A stretch of 64,000 nt of DNA, taken from the NCBI GenBank assembly GCA_035555795.1, contig DATMGE010000084.1, positions 98,260-162,259 of the forward strand, read 5' to 3'. Shown here in pieces: positions 55,542 to 63,766 of the stretch (the first letter of the stretch is position 1; the number at the start of each line of letters is the position of its first letter). The translations under genes and the position numbers were made by a program. The notes beneath the pieces are model-generated. The model was not told the DNA's origin. It saw only the letters and a list, made by a program, of their open reading frames with translations, and made no database searches. The DNA comes from RCIO01 sp035555795 (GTDB lineage Bacteria > Pseudomonadota > Alphaproteobacteria > Rhizobiales > Rhizobiaceae).

Positions 55542-56432
55542 CTATTCAGCCGCCACGGCCTTCGGCGTCACCTCCCGCGAATAGTCGTCCATGAGCGTGC
55601 GGCTGACGTCGCCAACCGTGAATCTATAGTGGCCGATCTCGGAGACCGGCGTGACTTCCGCCGCCGTGCCGGTGAGAAAACACTCCTCGAAGCCGGCCAT
55701 TTCCTCCGGCATGATCGCGCGCTCATGCAGGCGATAGCCGCGGCGGCGGATGAGATCGATCACGGTGCGGCGGGTGATTCCATCGAGGAAGCAATCCGGC
55801 GTCGGCGTATGGATCTCGCCATCCTTCACGAAGAACACATTGGCGCCCGTCGCCTCGGCGACCCGGCCGCGCCAGTCCAGCATCAGCGCATCGGCATAGC
55901 CCTTGGCCTCGGCGGCGTGCTTGGAGATGGTGCAGATCATGTAGAGGCCGGAAGCCTTCGCCTTCGACGGCGCCGTCAGCGGGTCGGGGCGGCGATAGTC
56001 GGCCATGTCGAGCCGGATGCCCTTGAGCTTCTGCGCCGGGTCGAAATAGCTCGGCCACTGCCAGATGGCGATGGCGAGGTTGATGCGATTGTCTGGCGCC
56101 GAAACGCCGAGCGATTCGGAGCCGCGCCAGGCGATCGGCCGCACATAGGCATCCTGGAACCCCTGCTTGCGCAGGAGCTGCCGGCAGGCCTCGTCGATCT
56201 CCGCAACCGAATAGGGAATGGTGAAGCCGAGGATGCGCGCGGATTCATGCAGGCGCTCGGTATGTTCCGTCAGCTTGAAGATCTCGCCGCCATAGGCGCG
56301 CTCACCCTCGAAGACCGCGCTCGCATAGTGAAGGCCATGCGTCAGCACATGCACCCTGGCATCCGCCCACGGCAGGAAAGCGCCGTTCATCCATATAAAA
56401 CCGTCTTGTTGGTCGAAAGGTTTTGCTGCCAT
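55542..56432 (-). CDS. ilvE: Branched-chain amino acid aminotransferase
   Basis: 296 aa class IV PLP transaminase, last step of Leu/Ile/Val synthesis. Start region IWMNGAFLPWADARVHVLTHGLHYASAVFEG (two parts) and the lysine region SKAKASGLYMICTISKHA, where Lys159 aligns with the PLP lysine of the E. coli enzyme; the LDWRGRVAEATGANVFFV signature follows. D-amino-acid transaminases share the fold, but length and motifs fit IlvE. Divergent from a MarR/two-component operon. Confidence 0.93.
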   Translation of the reverse strand: MAAKPFDQQDGFIWMNGAFLPWADARVHVLTHGLHYASAVFEGERAYGGEIFKLTEHTERLHESARILGFTIPYSVAEIDEACRQLLRKQGFQDAYVRPIAWRGSESLGVSAPDNRINLAIAIWQWPSYFDPAQKLKGIRLDMADYRRPDPLTAPSKAKASGLYMICTISKHAAEAKGYADALMLDWRGRVAEATGANVFFVKDGEIHTPTPDCFLDGITRRTVIDLIRRRGYRLHERAIMPEEMAGFEECFLTGTAAEVTPVSEIGHYRFTVGDVSRTLMDDYSREVTPKAVAAE

Positions 56433-56652
56433 TCCTTGCCTCCCGGAAGAATATGTTCCTTATGGTTTCAAGAGTTGCGGAATGACGACCCGTCAGGTCG
56501 GCAAGCCGCGGATCAGCGCGCATCAGACGAGGCGGAGATTGAAGGAAATTCCAGCATGGGGCCGCAACCTGCGCCTTTTCGTTCGCATTTCGCCGAAAAG
56601 CTTGCCAAAAATTACTGTTCAACGAAAAATATGTCAACAAGGCTGACGTAAT

Positions 56653-57201
56653 TTGCAAACGCCCGCCAAAGCAGCCGTCAGGCACAAGGTCGCCGTCCCG
56701 CTCAAACCCGAGACGGTCGACGAGAACGACATCGACTTCACCATCATCGAGCTTCTCTTCTTCGCCTATCGCGACTTCACCTCCGACCCCGACATGATCC
56801 TCACGCACTACGATTTCGGGCGTGCGCATCACCGCGTGCTGCATTTCGTCAACCGGATGCCGGGACTGACGGTTGCGGAGCTTCTCGATGTGCTGAAAAT
56901 CACCAAGCAGAGCCTGGCGCGGGTGCTGAAGCAGCTCATCGACACCGGCCACATCATGCAGGTGCAGGGCGAGCGCGACCGGCGCCAGCGGGAGCTTCAC
57001 CCCACCGCCAAGGGCCGGGCGCTGGCGCTTGCCCTTGCCGCGCCGCAATCCCGCCGCATCAGCGATGCACTTCGCACGCTTGAGACGGCCGACAGGACCG
57101 TTGTCGAGCAGTTTCTGAAGGCGATGGTCAATCCCGAACTCCGGGAGCAGATCGACAAGTTGCCGACGAAGAACCCGAACAGCCCCATGGGAGGGAGTTG
57201 A
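56653..57201 (+). CDS. MarR-family regulator (PetP-like)
   Basis: 182 aa from a TTG at 56653 with AAGG nine bases before it; no better in-frame start is seen. HTH: VNRMPGLTVAELLDVLKITKQSLARVLKQLIDTGHI, wing QGERDRRQRELHPTAKG. One base separates it from a response-regulator gene. A MarR gene directly followed by an OmpR-type regulator is the petP-petR arrangement of Rhodobacter, where the pair affects cytochrome expression. The link is by layout and family only. Confidence 0.82.
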   Translation: MQTPAKAAVRHKVAVPLKPETVDENDIDFTIIELLFFAYRDFTSDPDMILTHYDFGRAHHRVLHFVNRMPGLTVAELLDVLKITKQSLARVLKQLIDTGHIMQVQGERDRRQRELHPTAKGRALALALAAPQSRRISDALRTLETADRTVVEQFLKAMVNPELREQIDKLPTKNPNSPMGGS

Positions 57202-57202
57202 G

Positions 57203-57910
57203 ATGAGCCAGACCCCCACTGGCGTGCCCGAGGATGATGCACCCCACATTCTCATCGTCGATGACGACACCCGCATCCGCCGCCTGCTCAGCCAGTTCCT
57301 CACCGAGAACGGCTTTCGCGTGACGATGGCGGGAACGGCGGCCGAGGCGCGCCGGCGGCTGGAAGGCCTCGATTTCGACCTCCTGGTACTGGACGTGATG
57401 ATGCCCGGCGAGAACGGGGTCGACCTGACGCGTGCGCTGCGCGAAACGCGCGACGTTCCGATCCTGATGCTGACGGCGCTGTCCGAGACCGAAGCCCGCG
57501 TCACCGGGCTGGAAGCCGGCGCCGACGACTATCTTCCCAAGCCATTCGATCCGCGCGAGCTCGTCCTGCGCATCAACAACATCCTTCGCCGCGGCGGCCC
57601 CGCGCCGGCGCTGAAGGTGGAGCAGATCGTCTTCGGCCCCTATTCCTTCCAGATCGCGCGCCGCGAGCTCAAGCGCGGCGGCGAGACGCTGCGCCTGACA
57701 GACCGCGAGCAGGAAATCCTGGCGATCTTCGCCGAGCGCGCCGGCGAGACCATCCCGCGCCACGAGCTCGTCGGCAACGATGCCGAGGTCGGTGAAAGGA
57801 CGATCGACGTCCAGATCAACCGGCTGCGCCGCAAGATCGAGCGCGATCCCTCCAATCCCGTCTGGCTGCAGACGGTGCGCGGTGTTGGTTACCGGCTGAG
57901 CGTCGAATAG
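57203..57910 (+). CDS. OmpR-family response regulator (PetR-like)
   Basis: 235 aa. Receiver with ILIVDDDTRIRR, phospho-acceptor Asp64 in LLVLDVMMPGENG, Thr/Ala in MLTALSE, and Lys in DYLPKPFDPREL. Winged helix with LTDREQEILAIFAERAGETIP and RTIDVQINRLRRKIE. Its gene follows the MarR gene by one base and is 40 bases before the kinase. Probably the phosphorylation partner of that kinase. Confidence 0.93.
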   Translation: MSQTPTGVPEDDAPHILIVDDDTRIRRLLSQFLTENGFRVTMAGTAAEARRRLEGLDFDLLVLDVMMPGENGVDLTRALRETRDVPILMLTALSETEARVTGLEAGADDYLPKPFDPRELVLRINNILRRGGPAPALKVEQIVFGPYSFQIARRELKRGGETLRLTDREQEILAIFAERAGETIPRHELVGNDAEVGERTIDVQINRLRRKIERDPSNPVWLQTVRGVGYRLSVE

Positions 57911-57950
57911 GCTGGGGCGGCCGGGACAAGCCCGGCAGTCGCGGAGTAAC

Positions 57951-59360
57951 ATGGCAACGATGGAGCAGCCGACAGTCGGATCCACGCAGCGGGCACCGCG
58001 TCATCGGTTGCCGATACGCCTGTCGCGATCATGGCTGCGCCTGCGCCGGTTCGCAGCGCGCTATCTGCCCAAGCGGCTTTATGCGCGCTCGCTCATCATC
58101 GTGATCGCGCCGATGATCCTGCTTCAGTCGATGGTCGCCTTCGTCTTCATGGAACGCCACTGGCAGACCGTGACGGTGCGGCTTTCCTCGGCCGTCACGC
58201 GCGATATCGCGGCGATCATCGACATGATCGAGACCTGGCCCACCCAAGAAGGCTACAGCGAGATCACCCGTATCGCGCAGGACCGGCTGCTGCTGAAGAT
58301 CGACATCCTGCCCCCCGATCCGCTGCCGCCGCCGGGGCCGAAGCCGTTCTTCTCCATTCTCGACCAGGCCCTGAGCTCCGAAATCCTGCGCCAGATCAAC
58401 CGGCCCTTCTGGATCGACACGGTCGGCAACTCCAACATCATCGAAATCCGCGTCCAGCTCGAAAACAACGTGCTGCGGGTCTTTGCCCGGCGCAGCCAGG
58501 CCTATGCCTCCAACACCCATATCTTCCTGCTATGGATGCTCGGCACCTCGCTGGTGCTGATCGCCATCGCCGTCGCCTTCCTGCGCAACCAGATCCGCCC
58601 GATCCTGCAACTGGCCGAGGCGGCCGAGAGTTTCGGCAAGGGCAGGCCGATGCCGGCCGGCTTCGAACCGCGCGGCGCCGAGGAGGTGCGGCGCGCCGGC
58701 CATGCCTTCATCGAGATGCGCGAGCGCATCGAGCGACAGATCGAGCAGCGCACGGCGATGCTGACCGGCGTCAGCCATGACCTGCGCACCATCCTGACCC
58801 GGTTCAAGCTGCAGCTCGCTCTGTCGCGCTCGCGCATCGACACCGATGCGCTGAACCAGGACATCGACGACATGCAGTCGATGCTGGAGGGCTATCTGGC
58901 CTTCGCCCGCGGCGATTCCGCCGAGGACGCCGGCGCCTTCGATCTCAAGGCCTATTTCGACAAGCTCACGGAAGAGGCCAAGCTGCGCAAGCGCAAGCTG
59001 ACCGTCGAGCTCGAAGGCGATCCGGAGGTCGTCGTGCGCGCCAACGCCTTCGGCCGGCTGCTCGGCAACCTGATCGGCAACGCCTTCCGCTATGCGCGCA
59101 CCGTCCATGTCGCGGCGCATCACATGGATGGCATGCTGGCCGTCACCATCGACGACGATGGCCCCGGCATACCGCCCGACAAGCGCGAGCACGTGTTCAA
59201 GCCCTTCGTGCGGCTCGACGAGGCGCGCAACCAGGATTCGTCGGGAACCGGGCTCGGCCTTTCCATCGCGCGCGACATCGCGCGCAGCCACGGTGGCGAC
59301 ATCATGCTGGGCGAAAGCCCCATGGGCGGATTGCGTGCCGTCATCAGGATACCGGCCTGA
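57951..59360 (+). CDS. EnvZ-type sensor histidine kinase
   Basis: 469 aa. Membrane segments near residues 46-66 and 190-210 flank a periplasmic domain of about 120 residues with a proline run (ILPPDPLPPPGPKPF). HAMP 211-264, HisKA with His276 in GVSHDLRTILTRFK, then NLIGNAFRYAR, DDDGPGIPPDKREHVF and SSGTGLGLSIARDIARSHGG. It overlaps the next gene as TGATG, so the methyltransferase is part of the operon. Confidence 0.94.
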   Translation: MATMEQPTVGSTQRAPRHRLPIRLSRSWLRLRRFAARYLPKRLYARSLIIVIAPMILLQSMVAFVFMERHWQTVTVRLSSAVTRDIAAIIDMIETWPTQEGYSEITRIAQDRLLLKIDILPPDPLPPPGPKPFFSILDQALSSEILRQINRPFWIDTVGNSNIIEIRVQLENNVLRVFARRSQAYASNTHIFLLWMLGTSLVLIAIAVAFLRNQIRPILQLAEAAESFGKGRPMPAGFEPRGAEEVRRAGHAFIEMRERIERQIEQRTAMLTGVSHDLRTILTRFKLQLALSRSRIDTDALNQDIDDMQSMLEGYLAFARGDSAEDAGAFDLKAYFDKLTEEAKLRKRKLTVELEGDPEVVVRANAFGRLLGNLIGNAFRYARTVHVAAHHMDGMLAVTIDDDGPGIPPDKREHVFKPFVRLDEARNQDSSGTGLGLSIARDIARSHGGDIMLGESPMGGLRAVIRIPA

Positions 59361-59878
59361 TGGCGCAGGCTCCGGCGCGCATCGTCTGGTCCATCGGCCG
59401 GCTGCCGCTTGAGCCCGACATGCATATGCTGGAAATCGGCGGCGGTCCGGGCGTCGCCGCATCGCTTCTCGCCCAGCGCATGACCGGCGGATCGCTCACC
59501 GTCATAGACCGCTCGCCGATCGCAACCGAAAGGACGCGCGCGCGGCTCGCCGCACTGTCACCGCCGGTTCCGGTGAATGTGGAAACCTGCGCCATCGAAA
59601 CCTTCGCGGCTCCCGCCGGCAGCTTCGACCTCGTCTATGCGATCAACGTCAACCTCTTCTGGCTGAAGGCCGGCCCTGCGCTTGCCAATGTGGCGAGAAT
59701 CCTGCGGCCGCATGGCCGGCTGCATCTGTTCTACGAGCCGCCGAGCCGGCAACGCAGCTGGGAGATGCTGCCGATCCTGCGTGAGCACCTGGCGGGCGGC
59801 GGCTTTACGGTCGAAGACGAAGTCGTCGCGCCGATCGGCGGCGCCTGGGGCGTCCATTTTTGCGCCGCCGGAACCTGA
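59360..59878 (+). CDS. Class I SAM-dependent methyltransferase
   Basis: 172 aa. SAM-binding motif I MLEIGGGPGVAASLLAQ, acidic motif LTVIDRSPIA, and motif DLVYAINVNLFW, where the usual catalytic surroundings vary. Short for the family, with no extra substrate domain. The ATG shares its A with the kinase stop. Function in the signalling operon is unknown. Confidence 0.85.
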   Translation: MAQAPARIVWSIGRLPLEPDMHMLEIGGGPGVAASLLAQRMTGGSLTVIDRSPIATERTRARLAALSPPVPVNVETCAIETFAAPAGSFDLVYAINVNLFWLKAGPALANVARILRPHGRLHLFYEPPSRQRSWEMLPILREHLAGGGFTVEDEVVAPIGGAWGVHFCAAGT

Positions 59879-60010
59879 ACCACAGCGAGCTGCTGCACTC
59901 AGGAACAAATGCCGGAGTCCTCCGCCCCGGTTATATGCATGCCGGGCGATTACCTTCCGCATCGAAAGATGCTCTAAGAGCGCGCATATCAGCCTTGCGA
60001 GTCTCATACA

Positions 60011-61240
60011 TTGTCCAAAGCCGGTTCTACCCTCTCCCCTTTGTCCCACAGCCTTTTCCTGACCATGTGGCTTGCAAGCATGACGGGGAACTTCGGCAAT
60101 ATGGTCCAGTCGGTCGGTGCCTCGTGGCTGATGACCGACCTCGATGGCCGCGCGGACATGGTCGCGCTGGTGCAGACGGCGGTGAACGCCCCGGTCATGC
60201 TGCTGGCGCTTGTCGGCGGCGCGATCGCCGACCTTTATGACCGCCGCACCGTGATGCTCAGCGCCCAGTCGATGATGGCGACGATCTCCATCCTGCTGGC
60301 GGTGATGACGTGGTTCGGCCATACCGGCCCCTGGCTGCTCATCGGCTTCACCTTCGCGATCGGCGTGAGCATGGCCTTCTACAATCCGTCGGGCCAGGCC
60401 AGCGTGTCGCGGATCGTGCCGCGCGGCGAGATCGCCGGCGCGGTGAGCCTGAACATTCTGGGCTTCAACGTCGCCCGCACGCTGGGCCCGGCCATCGGCG
60501 GCGTCATCGTGGCATTCGGCGGCGCCATTGCCGCCTTCATCTTCAACGCAGCCGCGTGCCTCACGGCCGCGATCATCCTCTTCTTCTGGCGTCCGCCCGT
60601 CGAGCCGCGCGCGCCCGGCCAGAAGACCCGCATCCTGGCGGCCATCATCGAAGGCCTGCGCACGACCTACAATATCCTGCCGCTGCGCACGACCATGCTG
60701 CGCTGCTTCACCTTCACCCTGACGGGCAGCGCCATCTGGGCCTTGATGCCGCTCGTGGTGCGCGACATCGTCGGCGGCGGCCCGCAGCAGTTCGGCCTGC
60801 TCCTGGCCGCGCTCGGCCTGGGTGCCGTGCTGGGTGCTGCCGTCAGCCACGAGATTCGCCGCCGGGTGGACAGCGAATGGCTGGTGCGGATCGCCGGCGC
60901 GATGGTCGGCATCGGCCTGATCGTCGTGTCGATGGGCCCCGGCTTCCCGGTCACCTTCGCCGTTCTCGTCCTGTCGGGCGCCGCCTGGGTGCAGGCCCTG
61001 TCGGGCTTCAGCGTCGCCGGTCAGATGTGGGCGCCGCGCGCGGTCGTCGGGCGCGTGATGGCCACCAACAGCACGATGCTGTTCGGCGGACTGGCGATAG
61101 GAAGCTGGATCTGGGGCCATCTGGCGGAGAGTTTCGGTGTCGCTCCGGCGATCGCCACTTCAGGCGTCGCAATGTGCCTGCTCGGGCTCCTGGGACTCGT
61201 TTTCCCACTGGCCCCGACCCGCGACGCGCCGGGTGAATAG
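60011..61240 (+). CDS. MFS transporter (EntS/enterobactin-exporter-like, MFS_3)
   Basis: 409 aa from TTG 60011 (MSKAGSTLS); no ATG lies before the first membrane helix, and no clear ribosome-binding site is seen, so the start is uncertain. Twelve membrane segments. Motif A-like GGAIADLYDRRTVML between helices 2 and 3 and YNPSGQASVSRIVPRGE between 4 and 5 are typical. Exports small molecules; substrate unknown. Confidence 0.88.
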   Translation: MSKAGSTLSPLSHSLFLTMWLASMTGNFGNMVQSVGASWLMTDLDGRADMVALVQTAVNAPVMLLALVGGAIADLYDRRTVMLSAQSMMATISILLAVMTWFGHTGPWLLIGFTFAIGVSMAFYNPSGQASVSRIVPRGEIAGAVSLNILGFNVARTLGPAIGGVIVAFGGAIAAFIFNAAACLTAAIILFFWRPPVEPRAPGQKTRILAAIIEGLRTTYNILPLRTTMLRCFTFTLTGSAIWALMPLVVRDIVGGGPQQFGLLLAALGLGAVLGAAVSHEIRRRVDSEWLVRIAGAMVGIGLIVVSMGPGFPVTFAVLVLSGAAWVQALSGFSVAGQMWAPRAVVGRVMATNSTMLFGGLAIGSWIWGHLAESFGVAPAIATSGVAMCLLGLLGLVFPLAPTRDAPGE

Positions 61241-61267
61241 CATTTGCAGCCGGACGAACGGGCAGGT

Positions 61268-61624
61268 TCAGAAAAGCCGTCCGCCGTCCGGCACCTTGCG
61301 GTCGATCGCGCCGAGCACGACCGCGCCGTTCTCGTCTGGAAAGCCCAGCGTCAGCACTTCCGACATGAATTTCCCGATCTGGCGCGGCGGGAAATTGACC
61401 ACCGCCATGACCTGCCGGCCGACAAGGCTCTCCGGCGCATAATATTTGGTGATCTGCGCCGATGACTTCTTCACGCCGATGACCGGCCCGAAATCGATGC
61501 GCAGCTTGATCGCCGGCTTGCGCGCCTCGGGAAAGGGCTCCGCCTCGACGATCGTACCGGCGCGGATATCGACCTTCTCGAAATCCGCGTAGCCGATCTG
61601 CGGCGCCATTTCCCCGGCGGACAT
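61268..61624 (-). CDS. csaA: tRNA-binding domain protein CsaA
   Basis: 118 aa from ATG 61622-61624. A single EMAPII/tRNA-binding OB-fold: YADFEKVDIRAGTIVEAEPF, KLRIDFGPVIGVKKSSAQIT and NFPPRQIGKFMSEVLTLGF. CsaA is a dimeric, chaperone-like tRNA-binding protein linked to export in Bacillus. It starts two bases after the YbjN stop, so the two are cotranscribed. Confidence 0.93.
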   Translation of the reverse strand: MSAGEMAPQIGYADFEKVDIRAGTIVEAEPFPEARKPAIKLRIDFGPVIGVKKSSAQITKYYAPESLVGRQVMAVVNFPPRQIGKFMSEVLTLGFPDENGAVVLGAIDRKVPDGGRLF

Positions 61625-61626
61625 TG

Positions 61627-62127
61627 TCAGGCGTTTCCGTGCGTCTCGAACAGGACGTTTGACAGCGCCTCGCGCGCCGACACACCGGACCAGATGACGA
61701 ACTGGAACGCCTGGAAATAGCATTCGCAGGCTTCGAGCGCGCTGTTGAGCAGCACCTCCACCTGCTGGCTCGTCGGCTCCGCCCCGCCCGACAGCAGCAA
61801 TGCTTGCCGGAACATGATCGCGCCCTCCTGCTCCCACAGGTCGAAATGGCCGAACAGCATCTGCTCGTTGATGAGCGACAGGAGGCGCATCACCTCCAGC
61901 GTGCGGGTCTCGGGCACCTTGATGTCGAAGGCGCAGGCCAGATGCAGCGCCTCGAAATCTTCCATCCAGGAGAAGGAGACATGATAATCTGTCCATGTGC
62001 CGGCAACGGATATGCCGATCTCGTCATCGCCGCTGCGCTCGAAGGACCAGTCATTGGTCTGCGCGACATGTTCGATCACATCGACAGGATGCAGCTCGCG
62101 CGCAATCTCGAGTTCGATAAGGCTCAT
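61627..62127 (-). CDS. YbjN-domain protein
   Basis: 166 aa from ATG 62125-62127 (MSLIELEIARELHPVDVIEH); the frame is open further to 62244 but reads unlike protein there. YbjN fold (type III secretion chaperone-like): GTWTDYHVSFSWMEDFEALH and LLSLINEQMLFGHFDLWEQEG. The role in alphaproteobacteria is not known; in E. coli ybjN affects stress and motility. Operon with csaA. Confidence 0.87.
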   Translation of the reverse strand: MSLIELEIARELHPVDVIEHVAQTNDWSFERSGDDEIGISVAGTWTDYHVSFSWMEDFEALHLACAFDIKVPETRTLEVMRLLSLINEQMLFGHFDLWEQEGAIMFRQALLLSGGAEPTSQQVEVLLNSALEACECYFQAFQFVIWSGVSAREALSNVLFETHGNA

Positions 62128-62300
62128 CAGGCAAGACTTCCCCGTTCGTGGAAACGCCCCTCGACGCCCCCGGTCAAAATGCCACTCGTTTACTGAACCC
62201 GGTCCCCATACCCGTACAACGAGACCGCACGCGGACCATGGCACATTGCCTGTTCGCGACTGCGTTCCGAATCACACAGTAAATTCAGTCTATTGATGCA

Positions 62301-62460
62301 GAGTCGCCTGACCAGCCCCAAAGTGGGTTAGCTGGTGAAAGTCACTGTGGACAGTGACGCCGGCTAGATACCGGCAGGCTTCATAAGGGATTCGCGGCAA
62401 AGGCTTTTTGCCCCCTCGCGGAGGTCGGCCGCCTTTGTGGAAAAGGCGCGATTATTTTTT
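62301..62460 (+). ncRNA. Candidate small RNA with three hairpins and its own terminator
   Basis: The 324-bp space 62128-62451 between ybjN-like and ubiK has no gene but is highly structured. Stem 1: ACCAGC-CCCA / TGGG-TTA-GCTGGT (62311-62336). Stem 2: GTCACTG / CAGTGAC (62341-62358), perfect. Stem 3: GCCGG / CCGGC (62359-62375). A classic intrinsic terminator follows at 62430-62460. A possible promoter is TTCCGA (62265) with TCTATT (62289), giving a start near 62301. It does not match tmRNA, SRP or 6S RNA as I know them. The 5' end is a guess. Confidence 0.55.
62430..62460 (+). terminator. Intrinsic terminator on the plus strand, inside the ubiK 3' end
   Basis: CGCCTTT-GTGGA-AAAGGCG (62430-62448), then CG and ATTATTTTTT. 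The T-run lies in the last codons of the minus-strand ubiK gene (its AKK ending). No plus-strand protein gene precedes it, which argues for a transcript made in the intergenic space. It may also serve ubiK on the minus strand less well. Confidence 0.75.
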
Positions 62461-62775
62461 CGCGCGCGGCTTCGGCGCAGCCTTGGCGGCTGTCTCAGGC
62501 GCATATTCATTGGCGGAAGCGGATCCGGAGAGCTTTTCCTCCAGCGCCGCCAGCCGCGCCGCCAGCCGGTCGTTCTCGGCGCGGGCTTTCACCGCCATTT
62601 CGCGCACCGCCTCGAATTCCTCGCGCTGGACGAGTTCCATGGAATTGAGCATGCGCTCCGCCTGCGCGCGAAATGCCGTCTCGACCTCGCGCCGCACGCC
62701 CTGCGCGGCACCGGCCGCATCGGTCATCAGCTTGGCGAACTCGTCGAGGATACGGTTTGGTCCCGTCGTGGTCAT
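62452..62775 (-). CDS. ubiK: UbiK-family accessory protein (BMFP domain)
   Basis: 107 aa from ATG 62773-62775 with GGAGG six bases upstream. RILDEFAKLMTDAAGAAQGV is the membrane-associating helix of the family; LVQREEFEAVREMAVKARAE and LAARLAALEEKLSG form the C-terminal coiled coil. UbiK assists the ubiquinone-biosynthesis Ubi complex with UbiJ. The tail is alanine/lysine rich (PETAAKAAPKPRAKK). Divergent from lgt. Confidence 0.9.
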   Translation of the reverse strand: MTTTGPNRILDEFAKLMTDAAGAAQGVRREVETAFRAQAERMLNSMELVQREEFEAVREMAVKARAENDRLAARLAALEEKLSGSASANEYAPETAAKAAPKPRAKK

Positions 62776-62926
62776 GGCTGCCTCCGGCTGCTCGGTCTGT
62801 CTTCTCACCTAGGAGCGGCGGCGAATCATTGCAAGGCATATCGACCGCCATGGACGCCGCCTTTGCCTTGACGGCCCCCGGCCGCTCCATCATGGTCCGC
62901 CCTCATTCGGACGGAACGGATCGACA

Positions 62927-63766
62927 ATGCCTGAAACCATCCTGCTGCCGCTGGCCGCGCTTCCCTTCCCGCAGATCGATCCGGTCCTTATCCGCCTCGG
63001 CCCACTGGCGATCCACTGGTACGGCATCGGCTATGTCATCGGCATCCTCTTCGCCTGGTGGTATGCCAAGCGGATCATCGCCACGGGGCGTCTCTGGCCC
63101 GCCGGCCAGGCACCCATGGTGCCGGACCACATCGACGATTTCCTGCTCTGGGCGGCGATAGGCGTCGTCGCGGGCGGCCGCATCGGCTACATCCTGTTCT
63201 ACGATTTCCAGCGCTATCTGGCCGAGCCGCTGGGTATCTTCGCCGTGTGGCAGGGCGGCATGTCCTTCCATGGCGGACTGCTCGGCGTCACCCTCGCCAT
63301 GATCTTCTTCGCCTATCGGCGCGGCATTCCGGCATGGAGCCTGTTCGATGTGATCGCCGCCGGCGCGCCGGTGGGGCTGGGGCTGGTGCGCCTGACCAAT
63401 TTCATCAATTCCGAGCTCTGGGGCCGCGTCACGGACGTACCCTGGGCGGTGGTCTTTCCCAATGGCGGCCCCTTCCCCCGCCATCCCAGCCAGATCTACG
63501 AAGCGGGGCTGGAGGGACTGGTGCTCTTCCTTGTCCTTGCATGGCTGATCTGGCGGCGCGGCGCGCTGGCGCGGCCCGGCCTCGTCGCCGGCACCTTCAT
63601 CGCCGGCTATGCGGCATCGCGCATCTTCGTCGAGTTCTTCCGCGAGCCCGACGCCCATATCGGCTATCTCGCCGGCAACTGGCTCACCATGGGCATGATC
63701 CTGTCCCTGCCGATCTTCCTGGTCGGCCTTTGGGCGATGGCGCGGGCGCGAAAGACAGCCGCATGA
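62927..63766 (+). CDS. lgt: Prolipoprotein diacylglyceryl transferase
   Basis: 279 aa inner-membrane enzyme that moves diacylglycerol from phosphatidylglycerol onto lipobox cysteines, such as that of the lipoprotein at 49930. Seven membrane segments. Signatures: GGRIGYILFYDF, VWQGGMSFHGGLLGV with the catalytic-region histidine, and GLVRLTNFINSELWGR. Coupled by ATGA to the methyltransferase that follows. Confidence 0.96.
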   Translation: MPETILLPLAALPFPQIDPVLIRLGPLAIHWYGIGYVIGILFAWWYAKRIIATGRLWPAGQAPMVPDHIDDFLLWAAIGVVAGGRIGYILFYDFQRYLAEPLGIFAVWQGGMSFHGGLLGVTLAMIFFAYRRGIPAWSLFDVIAAGAPVGLGLVRLTNFINSELWGRVTDVPWAVVFPNGGPFPRHPSQIYEAGLEGLVLFLVLAWLIWRRGALARPGLVAGTFIAGYAASRIFVEFFREPDAHIGYLAGNWLTMGMILSLPIFLVGLWAMARARKTAA

